The notes: generated from the sequence alone by a model not told the origin. Shown: positions 39,698 through 48,991, counted from the stretch's first letter. The stretch is DNA of 64,000 bases from Acidobacteriaceae bacterium (GCA_030041435.1 JASHNW010000019.1:1-64000), one strand, 5' to 3'. Made by a program: numbers and translations.

Positions 39698-40441
39698 TTA
39701 CGCTTCCGCCGGGCTCCTGCGCGCTTTCCTGCCCGATGGAGTGTGAGCCCCGTTCGCGGAGTTTTCCAGGTTCTGCGACGACTGCGCCATGGTCAGGTGC
39801 CGCGTCATGACGGCGCGCGCCTCGGCCGTATTGCGCGAGCGGATGGCGCGGTAGATTTCCCGGTGCAGCTCGGCGGACTCCTTCAGATCGCGCGAGCGCT
39901 CGGCGGTTTTGCGCCGTTCGTCGTAGAGAGCCGACGTGATGGTTTCCATCAGCGCCGCCAGAATGGGATTGCCGGAGGCCTGGGCAATCACCCGGTGAAA
40001 GCGGATGTCGTGAATCAGGTACTCCATGGGATTGTCGACGGTGGCGTACATTTCCGCGACTTCCTCTGACATGGAGGCGAAGTGCTGTTCGCGTCCGCGC
40101 TCCGCGGCGAGGGCGGCCAGTTCGCTCTCGAGAATGCGGCGGGCCTCGAACATCTGCCACGACTGGAAGCCGTGCAGCGCGCCCAGCAGGCTGAGCGAAG
40201 ATTTGCCGATCTCCGGAGGCCCCTCCGCGACGAAGGTGCCGACGCCATGGCGGACATCCATCACGCCCATGGCAGCCAGATAGCCGATGCCGGTGCGCAG
40301 ACTGGCGCGGCTGATGCGCAGCTTGCGGGCAAACTCCCGCTCCGGCGGTATGCGATCGCCAGGCTGCAGGCCGCCCGTCTCGATCATGTTCCGGATGTGG
40401 TTAACCACTCGCATGGTCATGTGCGTATCGGTTTTTGACAT
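39698..40441 (-). CDS. GntR/FadR-family transcriptional regulator
   Basis: A 247-residue regulator. The ATG at 40441 has GGGAG five bases upstream. Residues about 5-75 form the GntR winged helix-turn-helix (LQPGDRIPPEREFARKL, SRASLRTGIGYLAAMGV). The C-terminal all-helical FCD ligand domain includes FEARRILESELAALAA and DIRFHRVIAQASGNPIL, where Asp and His residues can bind a metal and a carboxylate sugar acid. It is divergent from uxaC, with a GntR-type operator between them, so it most likely controls hexuronate breakdown in the manner of ExuR/UxuR (inference). The C-terminal 20 residues are basic and unusual. Confidence 0.85.
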   Translation of the reverse strand: MSKTDTHMTMRVVNHIRNMIETGGLQPGDRIPPEREFARKLRISRASLRTGIGYLAAMGVMDVRHGVGTFVAEGPPEIGKSSLSLLGALHGFQSWQMFEARRILESELAALAAERGREQHFASMSEEVAEMYATVDNPMEYLIHDIRFHRVIAQASGNPILAALMETITSALYDERRKTAERSRDLKESAELHREIYRAIRSRNTAEARAVMTRHLTMAQSSQNLENSANGAHTPSGRKARRSPAEA

Positions 40442-40577
40442 CTTCGCTCCCGGGGCCGTGGCCGGAATCCTTGCATTCTGTCTCGCTATGCGAGATTTCG
40501 AGCGGTTGTTCCGGCGGTAATGTTCTGATATGGATGAAAGTACCACCGTAGCGGCCATTGCAGCGGTGTATTCTTGT

Positions 40578-40586
40578 GGTCAGACC
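40578..40586. promoter_or_regulatory. GntR-type operator candidate between regulator and uxaC
   Basis: GGTCAGACC is a perfect palindrome with the GT-NNN-AC core typical of FadR-subfamily GntR sites. It lies in the divergent intergenic region, 48 bases upstream of the uxaC ATG. Confidence 0.45.
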
Positions 40587-40634
40587 TCTAAGACAGTCGC
40601 GGAGGTCACAAAAAAAGCGAACCCTGGCGGCGCT

Positions 40635-42044
40635 ATGAACCTGATGCATGAGGACCGGCTTTTCCCGGCGGTTCCGGAAACACGCGCGATTGCGAAGAGG
40701 CTCTACGCGGAAATTCGCGAGCTGCCCCTCATCAGTCCCCACGGCCATACGCAGGCCGGCTGGTTTGCGCGGAACGAGCCGTTCCCCGACCCGGCAAAAC
40801 TGCTGGTGCAGCCCGACCACTATATCTTTCGCATGCTCTACAGCCAGGGCATTCCTCTGGAAGACCTGGAAATCGGCGCCGAGGAGCTAAAGGATCCGCG
40901 GCGGGTGTGGCGCATCTTCGCGGAGAACTACTACCTGTTCCGCGGAACGCCGACGCGCATGTGGCTGGACTATGCGTTTCAGGAGCTGTTTGGGCTGACG
41001 GATCGGCTTTCCGGAGCGACCGCGGACCTGTACTTCGATGCGATCTCCGCGCGGCTGCGCACGCCGGAGTTTCGGCCGCGCGCGCTCTACGAGCGGTTTC
41101 GCCTGGAAGTGCTGGCGACGACGGACTCGCCGCTCGACTCGCTGTCCGATCATGAAGCGGTGCGGCAGTCGGGATGGAGGCCGCGCGGGGCCGCTCCGAG
41201 AATTCTGCCCACCTTCCGGCCGGACTCGGTGGTCGATCCGGATTTTGCCGGATTTGCGGAGAACGTGGCGAAGCTGGGCGCGATGACCGGCGAGAACAGC
41301 GGAACCTGGGACGGTTATCTGCGCGCGCTGGCCCGGACGCGGGAACGTTTTAAGGCGCTGGGATGCACAGCGACCGATCATGGCCATCCCACCGCGCAGA
41401 CCGCGCACCTGCCGCATTGCGAGGCAGCCCGGTTATTCGATGAAGTGCTCGCGGGCCGCGCCGGCGACGCGCGCAACGAGCTGTTCCGGGCGCAGATGCT
41501 GACGGAAATGGCGCGCATGAGCGTGGACGACGGACTGGTGATGCAGCTGCACCCGGGATCGTTCCGCAATCACAACCGGCAGCTCTACGAGCGCTTCGGA
41601 CGCGACGTGGGCGCGGACATCCCCATGCCGACGGATTATGTGACCGGACTGCAGCCGCTGCTGGACCTCTACGGCAACGAGAAAAACTTCACGCTGATCC
41701 TGTTTACCCTCGACGAGACGACGTACAGCCGCGAGCTGGCGCCGCTGGCCGGGCATTATCCATGCCTGCGCCTGGGGCCGCCGTGGTGGTTCCACGACAG
41801 CCCGGAGGGCATGCTTCGCTTCCGCGAGCAGGTGACGGAGACAGCGGGCTTCTACAACACCGTCGGCTTCAACGACGACACGCGCGCTTTTCTGTCCATC
41901 CCGGCGCGGCACGATGTGGCGCGGCGCATCGACTGCGTGTGGCTGGCGCGCCTGGTGGCGGAGCATCGCATGGACGAAGACGAGGCGGTAGAAGTGGCCC
42001 ACGATCTGGCCTGCAATCTGGTGCGCCGAGCCTACCGGCTCTGA
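40635..42044 (+). CDS. uxaC: Glucuronate isomerase (uronate isomerase)
   Basis: A 469-residue cytoplasmic enzyme that converts D-glucuronate to D-fructuronate and D-galacturonate to D-tagaturonate, the first step of hexuronate catabolism. Family marks are ISPHGHT with the metal-binding His36/His38, WLDYAFQELFGL, ATDHGHPT, MQLHPGSFRNHN, DIPMPTDYVTGLQPLL and the C-terminal GFNDDTRAFLSIPARHD. The length matches the E. coli enzyme (470 residues). I chose the ATG at 40635; another ATG at 40644 is possible, and neither has a strong ribosome site. It is divergent from a GntR regulator with an operator-like palindrome between them. Other hexuronate genes are not adjacent. Confidence 0.95.
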   Translation: MNLMHEDRLFPAVPETRAIAKRLYAEIRELPLISPHGHTQAGWFARNEPFPDPAKLLVQPDHYIFRMLYSQGIPLEDLEIGAEELKDPRRVWRIFAENYYLFRGTPTRMWLDYAFQELFGLTDRLSGATADLYFDAISARLRTPEFRPRALYERFRLEVLATTDSPLDSLSDHEAVRQSGWRPRGAAPRILPTFRPDSVVDPDFAGFAENVAKLGAMTGENSGTWDGYLRALARTRERFKALGCTATDHGHPTAQTAHLPHCEAARLFDEVLAGRAGDARNELFRAQMLTEMARMSVDDGLVMQLHPGSFRNHNRQLYERFGRDVGADIPMPTDYVTGLQPLLDLYGNEKNFTLILFTLDETTYSRELAPLAGHYPCLRLGPPWWFHDSPEGMLRFREQVTETAGFYNTVGFNDDTRAFLSIPARHDVARRIDCVWLARLVAEHRMDEDEAVEVAHDLACNLVRRAYRL

Positions 42045-42183
42045 AGCGGGCAGGCGATCGCTCGATTTCTGCGATGGTGGTCGGACCTCGTCCGGACAGC
42101 CGCACCCTGCCCGGCGTGGATTTCGCATGGAGAGGGCTTCTCCGCGGTGGACCGGCCGGCGCAAGAACTAAACTACCATCACC

Positions 42184-42639
42184 ATGTCCTCGCTCTCGCC
42201 ACAACCCGCCGCAAAGGTGAGCAGCATCGTCGTCCGCACATCGGATAAGGACTGGCTTCCCCGTCTCACGCAGGCCTATCGCGACCGCGTTCAGGTGGAG
42301 CTGATCGACGACGCCTGCCTTGGCATCGATCCCGCTACGCAGTCCCTGCTGCAGATGGGCCTGGCCGGCCGGCTCACGCGCAAGGAATGGACTGCCGTCG
42401 CCATCTCCGGCGGCATGACGGTCTTTGGCGCCACGATGGTAATCCTGGCCATCGTCGACCCCGATCCCACCAGCAAACTGACGCTGCTGGTCGCCAGCGG
42501 AGCGCTGCTCGCGCTCACCGGCGGCTTCCAGACCGTGCGTCTGCTGACGCGCCAGACCCCTCCTAACATCGTCATCTCGCCGAAAGGCATCCGCATCGAG
42601 TGGAACCAGAGCAGCGGGTCAGGTCCGAGTTGGCGATAA
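42184..42639 (+). CDS. Small two-span membrane protein of unknown function
   Basis: A 151-residue protein that I do not recognise. After a soluble N-terminal 75 residues there are two hydrophobic segments (ISGGMTVFGATMVILAI and LTLLVASGALLALTGG), then a short C-terminal stretch (PNIVISPKGIRIEWN) of the type seen at the start of PH-like domains. No ribosome site is visible at the ATG; codon composition and the two clear spans support it. It lies 140 bases after uxaC and upstream of a serine hydrolase gene. Confidence 0.55.
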   Translation: MSSLSPQPAAKVSSIVVRTSDKDWLPRLTQAYRDRVQVELIDDACLGIDPATQSLLQMGLAGRLTRKEWTAVAISGGMTVFGATMVILAIVDPDPTSKLTLLVASGALLALTGGFQTVRLLTRQTPPNIVISPKGIRIEWNQSSGSGPSWR

Positions 42640-42764
42640 CTCACTCGCAACGTGGGGTTCGCGTCCTTCCGCCCGCACTCGGTCCTTTGCCGCCGTCTGC
42701 GGCAGAGGGCCGCGCAGTCCAGGTCCACGCGACGCGTTGGTCCGGAGCACCTGAGCCGGGGCAG

Positions 42765-44045
42765 ATGCGTATTATCATGGGCGGCATGTCGACGTGGGTA
42801 CGCATCATCCTCGCTGCCCTGCTGTTCGGAGTTCTGCTCTCACCCGCGGCTGGGCTTGCGCAGGGCTTGGCGTTCCATCAGCGCTTCAATGCGGTCCTGG
42901 CCCAGCACGGGATTGTGGGCGGCGGAATCGCCATCGTTCATGGGCAGGAGCCGGCAACGGAGTTTTTCTTCGGGGCGATGCGGAACGGCACGCATCAGCG
43001 CATCGACGGCGAGACCTCGTATAACTGGGCATCGATCACCAAGACCCTGACGGCGATCGCTATCCTGCAGCTGCGCGATCGCGGCAAACTCTCGCTGAAT
43101 GACCCCGCGGTGCGCTATGTGCCGGAGCTGCAGCAGGTCCACGACGAATTCGGGCCGATCGATGCGATCACGATTCGCGACCTGCTCACGCACAGCGCCG
43201 GCTTTCGCAATCCTACGTGGCCGTGGGACTGCGACGATCGAACGAACTGCGACTGGCAGCCTTTTGAGCCGACACACTGGGCTCAGGTGGCGGCTATGCT
43301 GCCGTACACGCACGTCGCGTTCGCCCCAGGCACCCAGTGGAGCTATTCCAATCTGGGCTACGTCTTCCTGGGGCAGATCATCGAACGGCTTAGCGGCGAC
43401 GATTTCGAGGTCTACATCGATAAGAACATTCTGAAGCCGCTGGGCATGACCGAGAGCTACTTCGATCGCTCCCCTTATTTCCTGGAATCGCATGTCTCGG
43501 CGAGTTATCTGCGCGCCGGAGACAAGCTCACCGAGCAGCCATTCAACTTCGATACCGGAATCACGACCTCAAACAGCGGCTTGAAAGCGCCGATCGCGGA
43601 TATGGTGAAGTATGCGCGTTTCCTCATCGGCGATCCCGCCAATCCGGTCTACGACGTTGTCCTGAAGCGCAGTTCTCTTGAGGAAGCGTGGACCGGTGTG
43701 CTGCCCGTTGCGGAACGGGACAAGGCCTCGACCGCCTACACGAAAGATGGACCGAAAATGGGCCTCGGCTTCTTCGTGCTCAATCTCAACGGCCACCGCT
43801 ACGTGTACCACGACGGTGACCAGGGCGGATTTTCATCTGAGATGTTCATCGATCCGGCGCGGCACGCGGCCGCCATTCTCGCGGTCAACACGACCGATAC
43901 GGGAGCGCCTGCACCATCGGCCGCCCTGCATCCTCAGTCCAATACCGAGCCGGAGCCCGGCACCGATCTGCGCCTCACCCTGCGTCAGGATCTCATCGAC
44001 CACGTGTTTCCTTCATTCGCAGGGAAGAGCGCTTCGGACAGATAG
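42765..44045 (+). CDS. Beta-lactamase-family serine hydrolase
   Basis: A protein of about 426 residues with a signal peptide (WVRIILAALLFGVLLSPAAG). The class C beta-lactamase/penicillin-binding fold is shown by the active-site tetrad SITK (in SYNWASITKTL), the YSN motif (TQWSYSNLGY) and HDG (YVYHDGDQGG) replacing KTG, as in esterase-type members. Members act as peptidases, esterases or transacylases, so beta-lactam resistance should not be assumed. Three in-frame ATGs (42765, 42777, 42786) are possible starts; I took the first, which has GGGG just upstream. It is periplasmic. The neighbours give no substrate hint. Confidence 0.8.
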   Translation: MRIIMGGMSTWVRIILAALLFGVLLSPAAGLAQGLAFHQRFNAVLAQHGIVGGGIAIVHGQEPATEFFFGAMRNGTHQRIDGETSYNWASITKTLTAIAILQLRDRGKLSLNDPAVRYVPELQQVHDEFGPIDAITIRDLLTHSAGFRNPTWPWDCDDRTNCDWQPFEPTHWAQVAAMLPYTHVAFAPGTQWSYSNLGYVFLGQIIERLSGDDFEVYIDKNILKPLGMTESYFDRSPYFLESHVSASYLRAGDKLTEQPFNFDTGITTSNSGLKAPIADMVKYARFLIGDPANPVYDVVLKRSSLEEAWTGVLPVAERDKASTAYTKDGPKMGLGFFVLNLNGHRYVYHDGDQGGFSSEMFIDPARHAAAILAVNTTDTGAPAPSAALHPQSNTEPEPGTDLRLTLRQDLIDHVFPSFAGKSASDR

Positions 44046-44117
44046 CCCTGACGAGAAGCGCCGTCGCACGGGTGGCATCAGGAGGCTGCCGGATCAGCCT
44101 GTGCCACTCCTGCTCGT

Positions 44118-44167
44118 GTGGACTTAAGCATAGCGGCTTCGGGATACACCGACTGAGGAATTGCGAC
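44118..44167 (-). repeat. Downstream repeat element, copy 2
   Basis: Read on the minus strand, these 50 bases match 43 of 50 positions of 33210-33259 and begin 20 bases after the sensor kinase stop codon. The core GTATCCCGAAGCCGCT is identical in both copies. Unlike copy 1, I find no matching inverted end beyond it, so this is a partial copy or only the conserved half. Confidence 0.55.
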
Positions 44168-44187
44168 GGCGCCGCGGATGAACCGGA

Positions 44188-46050
44188 TTACCGCATCGCT
44201 TTCTCTTCCTGGTTCGCTTCGGCCTCGGCCGCTTCCTCCTGCAGCCCCGTCGCCGGGAAAAAAACGCTGAAGACTGTTCCGGTCGACGAACCGATGGAGC
44301 GGCTCCGCACGCGAACTGTCCCGCGATGTTTGCGAATGATCTGCTCGCTCACCCACAAACCCAGCCCCGTCCCGGTCGCTTCTTTGGTAGTAAAGAACGG
44401 CTCGAAAATGTGCAGTTTGGCGTCGGATGAAATCCCCACGCCGGTATCGGCAACGGAGACGCGAACGCCGGGTACGCCACGCTGTTCCACGGTGCGGGCG
44501 CGCACCAGGAGCCTCCCGCCGCCCGGGGTCATCGCGTCCAGCGCGTTGGTAACGAGGTTGGCGAACAGCTGGCGCAGCTCCCCGGCGAAACAGAACAGGG
44601 GCAGGTCCTCTTCGTATTGGCGGATCAGCTCCACCTGAGCAGCGCCGATGCGGCCGATGTGCAGCGTGAGCACCGAGTCCAGCAGCTCCCGGATATTGGC
44701 GGGGGCCGGCAAGGTCGACTGGCGGTAGAAGCGCAGCGTCTGCTGCGTGATCTCCGAGACACGGGTAACTTCCTGTGCGGCCAGGTCGGCGAAGCGCGCC
44801 GCGGACGGGGAGAGGTGTTCCTGGCGGACGAGGTAGAGCAGGTTGGTGATGGCCTCGAGCGGGTTGTTGATTTCGTGCGCTACGGAAGCGGCGAGGCGTC
44901 CGGCGGCGGCCAGCTTTTCCGTCCGCCTCAGGGCTTCCTCGGAGCGCTTCTGCTCGGTTGTATCCACCAGGATGGCGCCCACCCAGCGCGTGGATTCCGG
45001 ATCGGTGCGCACCGGGTAGAGGTGCGCGAGCCAGCTGCGCCAGCGGCCAGGCTCGGCTTCCCAGGCCAGCTCCAGGTTGCGCACCGGCTCGCCGGCGGTG
45101 AAGACGTACTCGATGTTGTGCTCGAGCCTGGCTGCGGCGGCAGGAGGCAGAATGCCGCCCACGCCGCGGCCCAGGTGCAGGGCGAAGGCGTAGCCGTTCA
45201 TGTCCGCGAGGAACTGGTTGACGCGCACGAAGCGGTACTTGCGGTCGAAGAAAGCGAAGCCGATGGGCGCGTTGGCCAGCATGGAATCCAGCAGGGCCAG
45301 GGTTTCGTTCAGGCCGGCGCGCTGCTCCTGCATGGCCGCCACCATGCGATTGAAGGCGACAGTCAGGTCGGCAGCCTCGGTGGCTGACTTGACCGGCAGC
45401 GGAAACGCCGCCGTGTCCTCGGCATCCTGCACCAGGCCGCGCGAGGCGCGGGTCAGCAGGCCCAGCTGCCGCGTGATGGACTGGGTGAGCACGGCGGCGA
45501 TGCCGGTGCATCCAACCAGAACGAAGACCGCCCACAGGCCGGTAATGCGCAGCAACGACCGCAGGTCCTCGTGGTCCTGGTGCTCGTTGGGGTAAATCCA
45601 GGCCAGGTCGCGAAGCTGGCCATGCTCGCGAATGGGCGCGACGGCCTCCCACCCGGCAGGCGACGCGGTAAAGATGACGGGCTGCGTCAGCTCGCGGAGA
45701 AACGATTTCTCGCGGTTGGAAAGAGCGAGTTTGCCCAGCATGTTGGGATCGGTACTGGCCTGGGTGCGGCCCGCGAGGTCAGTGATCTGCGCGGCGCTCA
45801 CGCTGGGGGCCTGGGCTACGCTCTGCACCACTCGCTGCAACTCCTCCGCGTGGTTGTCCTCAAGCGCCATGGTGCCCATCGATGCAGCGAGGTATGCCTG
45901 ATTTTCCAGGCGGCGCTGCAGGCGCTGGTTCAGCTCTCTGCGCTGCTGGTGTACGACAATCACGGCGAAGATAGCGACCACGATGACCTCAAAGAGGACC
46001 AGTGCCGCCATCAATTGCCCGCGCATCGTGCGTGGTCTGGGAAACTTCAT
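44188..46050 (-). CDS. Membrane sensor histidine kinase (HAMP-PAS-HisKA-HATPase)
   Basis: A 620-residue inner-membrane kinase. Span 1 (about 13-34) and span 2 (about 170-192) flank a periplasmic sensor domain. A HAMP linker follows (QSITRQLGLL to about 245), then a PAS domain (about 250-360), the dimerisation box with phospho-acceptor His392 (SVAHEINNPLEAI), and the ATPase with N502 (NLVTNALDA), DTGVGIS, EPFFTTK and GTGLGL. I used the ATG at 46050; a TTG nine bases earlier is possible. No response regulator gene is adjacent, so it is an orphan in this window. It is followed by a repeat element on the same strand. Confidence 0.88.
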   Translation of the reverse strand: MKFPRPRTMRGQLMAALVLFEVIVVAIFAVIVVHQQRRELNQRLQRRLENQAYLAASMGTMALEDNHAEELQRVVQSVAQAPSVSAAQITDLAGRTQASTDPNMLGKLALSNREKSFLRELTQPVIFTASPAGWEAVAPIREHGQLRDLAWIYPNEHQDHEDLRSLLRITGLWAVFVLVGCTGIAAVLTQSITRQLGLLTRASRGLVQDAEDTAAFPLPVKSATEAADLTVAFNRMVAAMQEQRAGLNETLALLDSMLANAPIGFAFFDRKYRFVRVNQFLADMNGYAFALHLGRGVGGILPPAAAARLEHNIEYVFTAGEPVRNLELAWEAEPGRWRSWLAHLYPVRTDPESTRWVGAILVDTTEQKRSEEALRRTEKLAAAGRLAASVAHEINNPLEAITNLLYLVRQEHLSPSAARFADLAAQEVTRVSEITQQTLRFYRQSTLPAPANIRELLDSVLTLHIGRIGAAQVELIRQYEEDLPLFCFAGELRQLFANLVTNALDAMTPGGGRLLVRARTVEQRGVPGVRVSVADTGVGISSDAKLHIFEPFFTTKEATGTGLGLWVSEQIIRKHRGTVRVRSRSIGSSTGTVFSVFFPATGLQEEAAEAEANQEEKAMR

Positions 46051-46137
46051 GGTTAGCAAAACACCTGCATGTTTGCCGCCTCCTGGGGATGGCCGGCAAT
46101 CGCTGTTCTTTCGTGGCCCCGGCGGCTCGTAATCGGC

Positions 46138-47175
46138 TCAGGAACGCTGCGCGCCCGCCAGAGCGCCGGCCGGGGAGCGCAGCTTCTCTTTCAGGTCCTC
46201 GGCAATCTGGCGCCCGTGAAAGCGCCCGTTCTCAATAAAGATCTCGTTGGTGCGATCTCCGGCGATGATGACGCCGGCCAGATAAATGCCCGGTACATTG
46301 CTTTCGAGGCTGCGCGGATCGCACGCCGGGCAACGGAATTCACCCTCGATCCTGACGCCGAGCGACTCGAGAAATTCGAAATCGGGCCGGTAGCCGGTCA
46401 TGGCCAGCACGGCATCGTTGGGCAGAATGAGCGGCCCCTGCGGCGTCTCCAGCGTCACGGAGTCCGGATCGATGCGCACGACCGACGTCCGAAAGTGGGC
46501 TGCGATTTCGCCGTTTTTGATGCGGTTCTCGATGTCGGGCAGGATCCAGTACTTCACGTGGCGATGCATGGCCGCGCCGCGATGGACCAGGGTGACGCGC
46601 GCTCCGTGCCGCCACAGTTCCAGCGCCGCGATGGCGGCCGAATTCTTGCCGCCGATGACGAGGACGTCGAGGCCGTAGTAGGGGTGCGGGTCGTCGTAGT
46701 AGTGGTGCACCTTGGGAAGATCTTCGCCCGGAATGTTCATCGGGTTGGGCAGATCGTAGTAACCGGTGGCAACGACAACTTTGCGGGCGGTGTACGCGCG
46801 AGCACGGTCGAATTCATCGCGGGTGCGGACGGTGAAGTTCAGGTCTTCGCCGGAAACCTGCTCGACCCGCTGGTAGGGGCGGACGTCGAGCTGATAATGC
46901 ATGGCGACCTTGCGGTAGTACTCGAGCGCCTCGTTGCGCGTGGGCTTGGCGTTGGGGCTGGGAAAGGGGATGTCGCCGATCTCCAGCAGCTCGGAGGTGG
47001 TAAAAAACGTCATGTGCGACGGGTAGTGGAAGAGCGAGTTGCAAAGGCAGCCCTTGTCGACGAGGGCGGCGCGGAATCCGGCGCGCTGCGCCTCTATGGC
47101 GCAGGCCATGCCCGTGGGCCCGGCGCCGATGACGAGGACGTCGAAGGAATCCTGCTCCCGCGCAAGGTTACTCAT
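46138..47175 (-). CDS. ypdA: YpdA-family bacillithiol disulfide reductase-like flavoprotein
   Basis: A 345-residue FAD/NAD(P)H-dependent oxidoreductase. The FAD-binding GAGPTG lies at the N-terminus (VLVIGAGPTGMACAIEA), the NAD(P)H site is VLVIGGKNSAAIAALEL, and the later FAD motif is GIYLAGVIIAG. It lacks the CxxC of thioredoxin reductases, but has KGCLCNSLFHYP early in the chain as YpdA proteins do. YpdA reduces bacillithiol disulfide. Its presence in Acidobacteriota suggests use of bacillithiol, although no bsh genes are in the window. It is divergent from the fumarase gene with an 88-base gap. Confidence 0.85.
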   Translation of the reverse strand: MSNLAREQDSFDVLVIGAGPTGMACAIEAQRAGFRAALVDKGCLCNSLFHYPSHMTFFTTSELLEIGDIPFPSPNAKPTRNEALEYYRKVAMHYQLDVRPYQRVEQVSGEDLNFTVRTRDEFDRARAYTARKVVVATGYYDLPNPMNIPGEDLPKVHHYYDDPHPYYGLDVLVIGGKNSAAIAALELWRHGARVTLVHRGAAMHRHVKYWILPDIENRIKNGEIAAHFRTSVVRIDPDSVTLETPQGPLILPNDAVLAMTGYRPDFEFLESLGVRIEGEFRCPACDPRSLESNVPGIYLAGVIIAGDRTNEIFIENGRFHGRQIAEDLKEKLRSPAGALAGAQRS

Positions 47176-47263
47176 CTCTCTAGCTTAGACGATGGGCGCG
47201 CGGGCTGGTGGGCGCAGACGGGCGCAGCGGGGTTAACCTGAATAGAAGGACTATCCGATCGAC

Positions 47264-48787
47264 ATGGCGACGATTCAGCAGGAAGACTTTATCCAGAGCA
47301 TTGCGGATGCTCTGCAGTACATCAGCTACTACCATCCGGTGGATTACATCACCAGCCTGGCGCGGGCTTACGAGCGAGAGCAATCGCCGGCGGCGAAGGA
47401 CGCGATCGCGCAAATCCTGGTCAATTCGCGCATGTGCGCGGAGGGCCATCGGCCCATTTGCCAGGACACCGGCATCGTGACGGTGTTTCTGAAGATCGGC
47501 ATGGACGTGCGCTGGAACACGACCATGACGGTGCAGGAGATGGCCGATGCGGGCGTGCGGCGGGCGTATCTCGACCCGGACAACACGCTGCGGGCATCGA
47601 TCCTGGCCGATCCGGCGGGGGCGCGGAAGAATACGAAGGACAATACGCCGGCGGTCGTCAGTGTGGAGATGGTGCGCGGCGGCGCGGTGGAAGTGACGGT
47701 CGCGGCCAAGGGCGGCGGGAGCGAGGCGAAGTCGAAATTCATCATGCTCAACCCTTCCGACTCCGTCGTGGAGTGGGTGCTGAAGACGGTGCCGACCATG
47801 GGCGCAGGGTGGTGTCCGCCAGGAATGCTGGGGATCGGGATTGGCGGCACGGCGGAGAAGGCGATGCTGCTGGCAAAAGAATCGCTGATGGACCCCATCG
47901 ACATGCGCGACCTGCTGGAGCGCGGGCCGAAGAACCGCCTGGAGGAGATGCGGATCGAGATTTACGACAAGGTGAACAAGTTGGGCATTGGCGCGCAGGG
48001 ACTGGGCGGGCTGACGACCGTGCTCGACGTGAAGATTCGCGACTATCCGACCCATGCGGCGAATCTGCCGGTGGCGATGATTCCCAACTGCGCGGCCACG
48101 CGGCATGCGCACTTTGTGCTGGATGGAAGCGGGCCGGTGGCGCTGGAGCCGCCGTCGCTCGAGGACTGGCCGACGCTGACCTATGACGTGTCCAGTGCGC
48201 GGCGGGTGAATCTGGACACGGTGACGCGCGCGGAAGTGGCGACGTGGAAGCCCGGCGAGGTGGTGCTGCTGCGCGGCAAGCTGCTGACCGGGCGCGATGC
48301 GGCGCACAAGCGCATGACCGATATGCTGAGCCGCGGCGAGAAGCTGCCGGTGGACTTCACGAATCGCTTCATCTACTACGTGGGGCCGGTGGATCCGGTG
48401 CGCGAGGAAGTGATGGGGCCGGCGGGGCCGACCACGGCGACGCGCATGGACAAATTCACGCGGCAGATGCTGGAGCAAACCGGGCTGCTGGGCATGGTGG
48501 GCAAGGCGGAGCGCGGGCCGGCGGCGATTGAGGCGATCCGCGACAACCAGGCCGTGTATCTGATGGCCGTGGGCGGCGCGGCGTATCTGGTGTCGAAGGC
48601 CATCCGCGCCGCGAAGGTGGTCGCGTTCGAGGACCTGGGCATGGAAGCGATCTACGAATTCGAGGTTGAGGACATGCCGGTCACCGTAGCCGTCGACGCG
48701 CAGGGGACCTCGGTGCACGAAACCGGGCCGAAGGAGTGGAAGGCGAAGATTCAGACGGAGTTTGCAGGCGTGCCGATCCTGGCGTGA
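47264..48787 (+). CDS. fumA: Class I fumarate hydratase (4Fe-4S)
   Basis: A 507-residue single-chain class I fumarase of the citric acid cycle, joining the alpha and beta parts that are separate genes in some organisms. Candidate iron-sulfur ligands are Cys66 (RPICQDTG), the Cys in GAGWCPPGMLGIGIGGT and that in PNCAATRHAHF. The beta part is recognised by LLRGKLLTGRDAAHKRM and GPTTATRMD, and ends AVGGAAYLVSKAI. The length is close to E. coli FumA (548). An AAGGA lies 13 bases before the ATG. The next gene is 200 bases on, beyond low-complexity sequence rich in GGGCTC repeats. Confidence 0.93.
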   Translation: MATIQQEDFIQSIADALQYISYYHPVDYITSLARAYEREQSPAAKDAIAQILVNSRMCAEGHRPICQDTGIVTVFLKIGMDVRWNTTMTVQEMADAGVRRAYLDPDNTLRASILADPAGARKNTKDNTPAVVSVEMVRGGAVEVTVAAKGGGSEAKSKFIMLNPSDSVVEWVLKTVPTMGAGWCPPGMLGIGIGGTAEKAMLLAKESLMDPIDMRDLLERGPKNRLEEMRIEIYDKVNKLGIGAQGLGGLTTVLDVKIRDYPTHAANLPVAMIPNCAATRHAHFVLDGSGPVALEPPSLEDWPTLTYDVSSARRVNLDTVTRAEVATWKPGEVVLLRGKLLTGRDAAHKRMTDMLSRGEKLPVDFTNRFIYYVGPVDPVREEVMGPAGPTTATRMDKFTRQMLEQTGLLGMVGKAERGPAAIEAIRDNQAVYLMAVGGAAYLVSKAIRAAKVVAFEDLGMEAIYEFEVEDMPVTVAVDAQGTSVHETGPKEWKAKIQTEFAGVPILA

Positions 48788-48991
48788 GGACTGCGGCGGG
48801 CTCAGAGCGCAGGGCTCAGGGCTCCGAGGAGCGGGGCTCTGCGGTGATTGCGATCAACGGCTTTTTAGGTCATTTTCGAGTTGCCGGCAATCCACCCACA
48901 ATCGGTCAATCAGAGCGCTGGATCGTACCCGAGACGTCATCTATTACACGAGGTCGGCAGTGCCGCCTTTGAGGGATGTACAAAGCGTCGC

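Noticed and set aside
42765-44045. Calling the serine hydrolase an antibiotic-resistance beta-lactamase
   Set aside because: SITK and YSN are shared with esterases and peptidases, and the third motif is HDG instead of KTG. Resistance is not supported.
47180-48718. A 512-codon His/Arg-rich open frame antisense to fumarase
   Set aside because: Low-complexity mirror translation of a highly conserved enzyme gene.
48788-48991. GGGCTC-rich direct repeats after fumarase considered as an origin or attachment site
   Set aside because: Short irregular low-complexity repeats without iteron spacing or inverted structure. Similar stretches are common between genes in GC-rich genomes.
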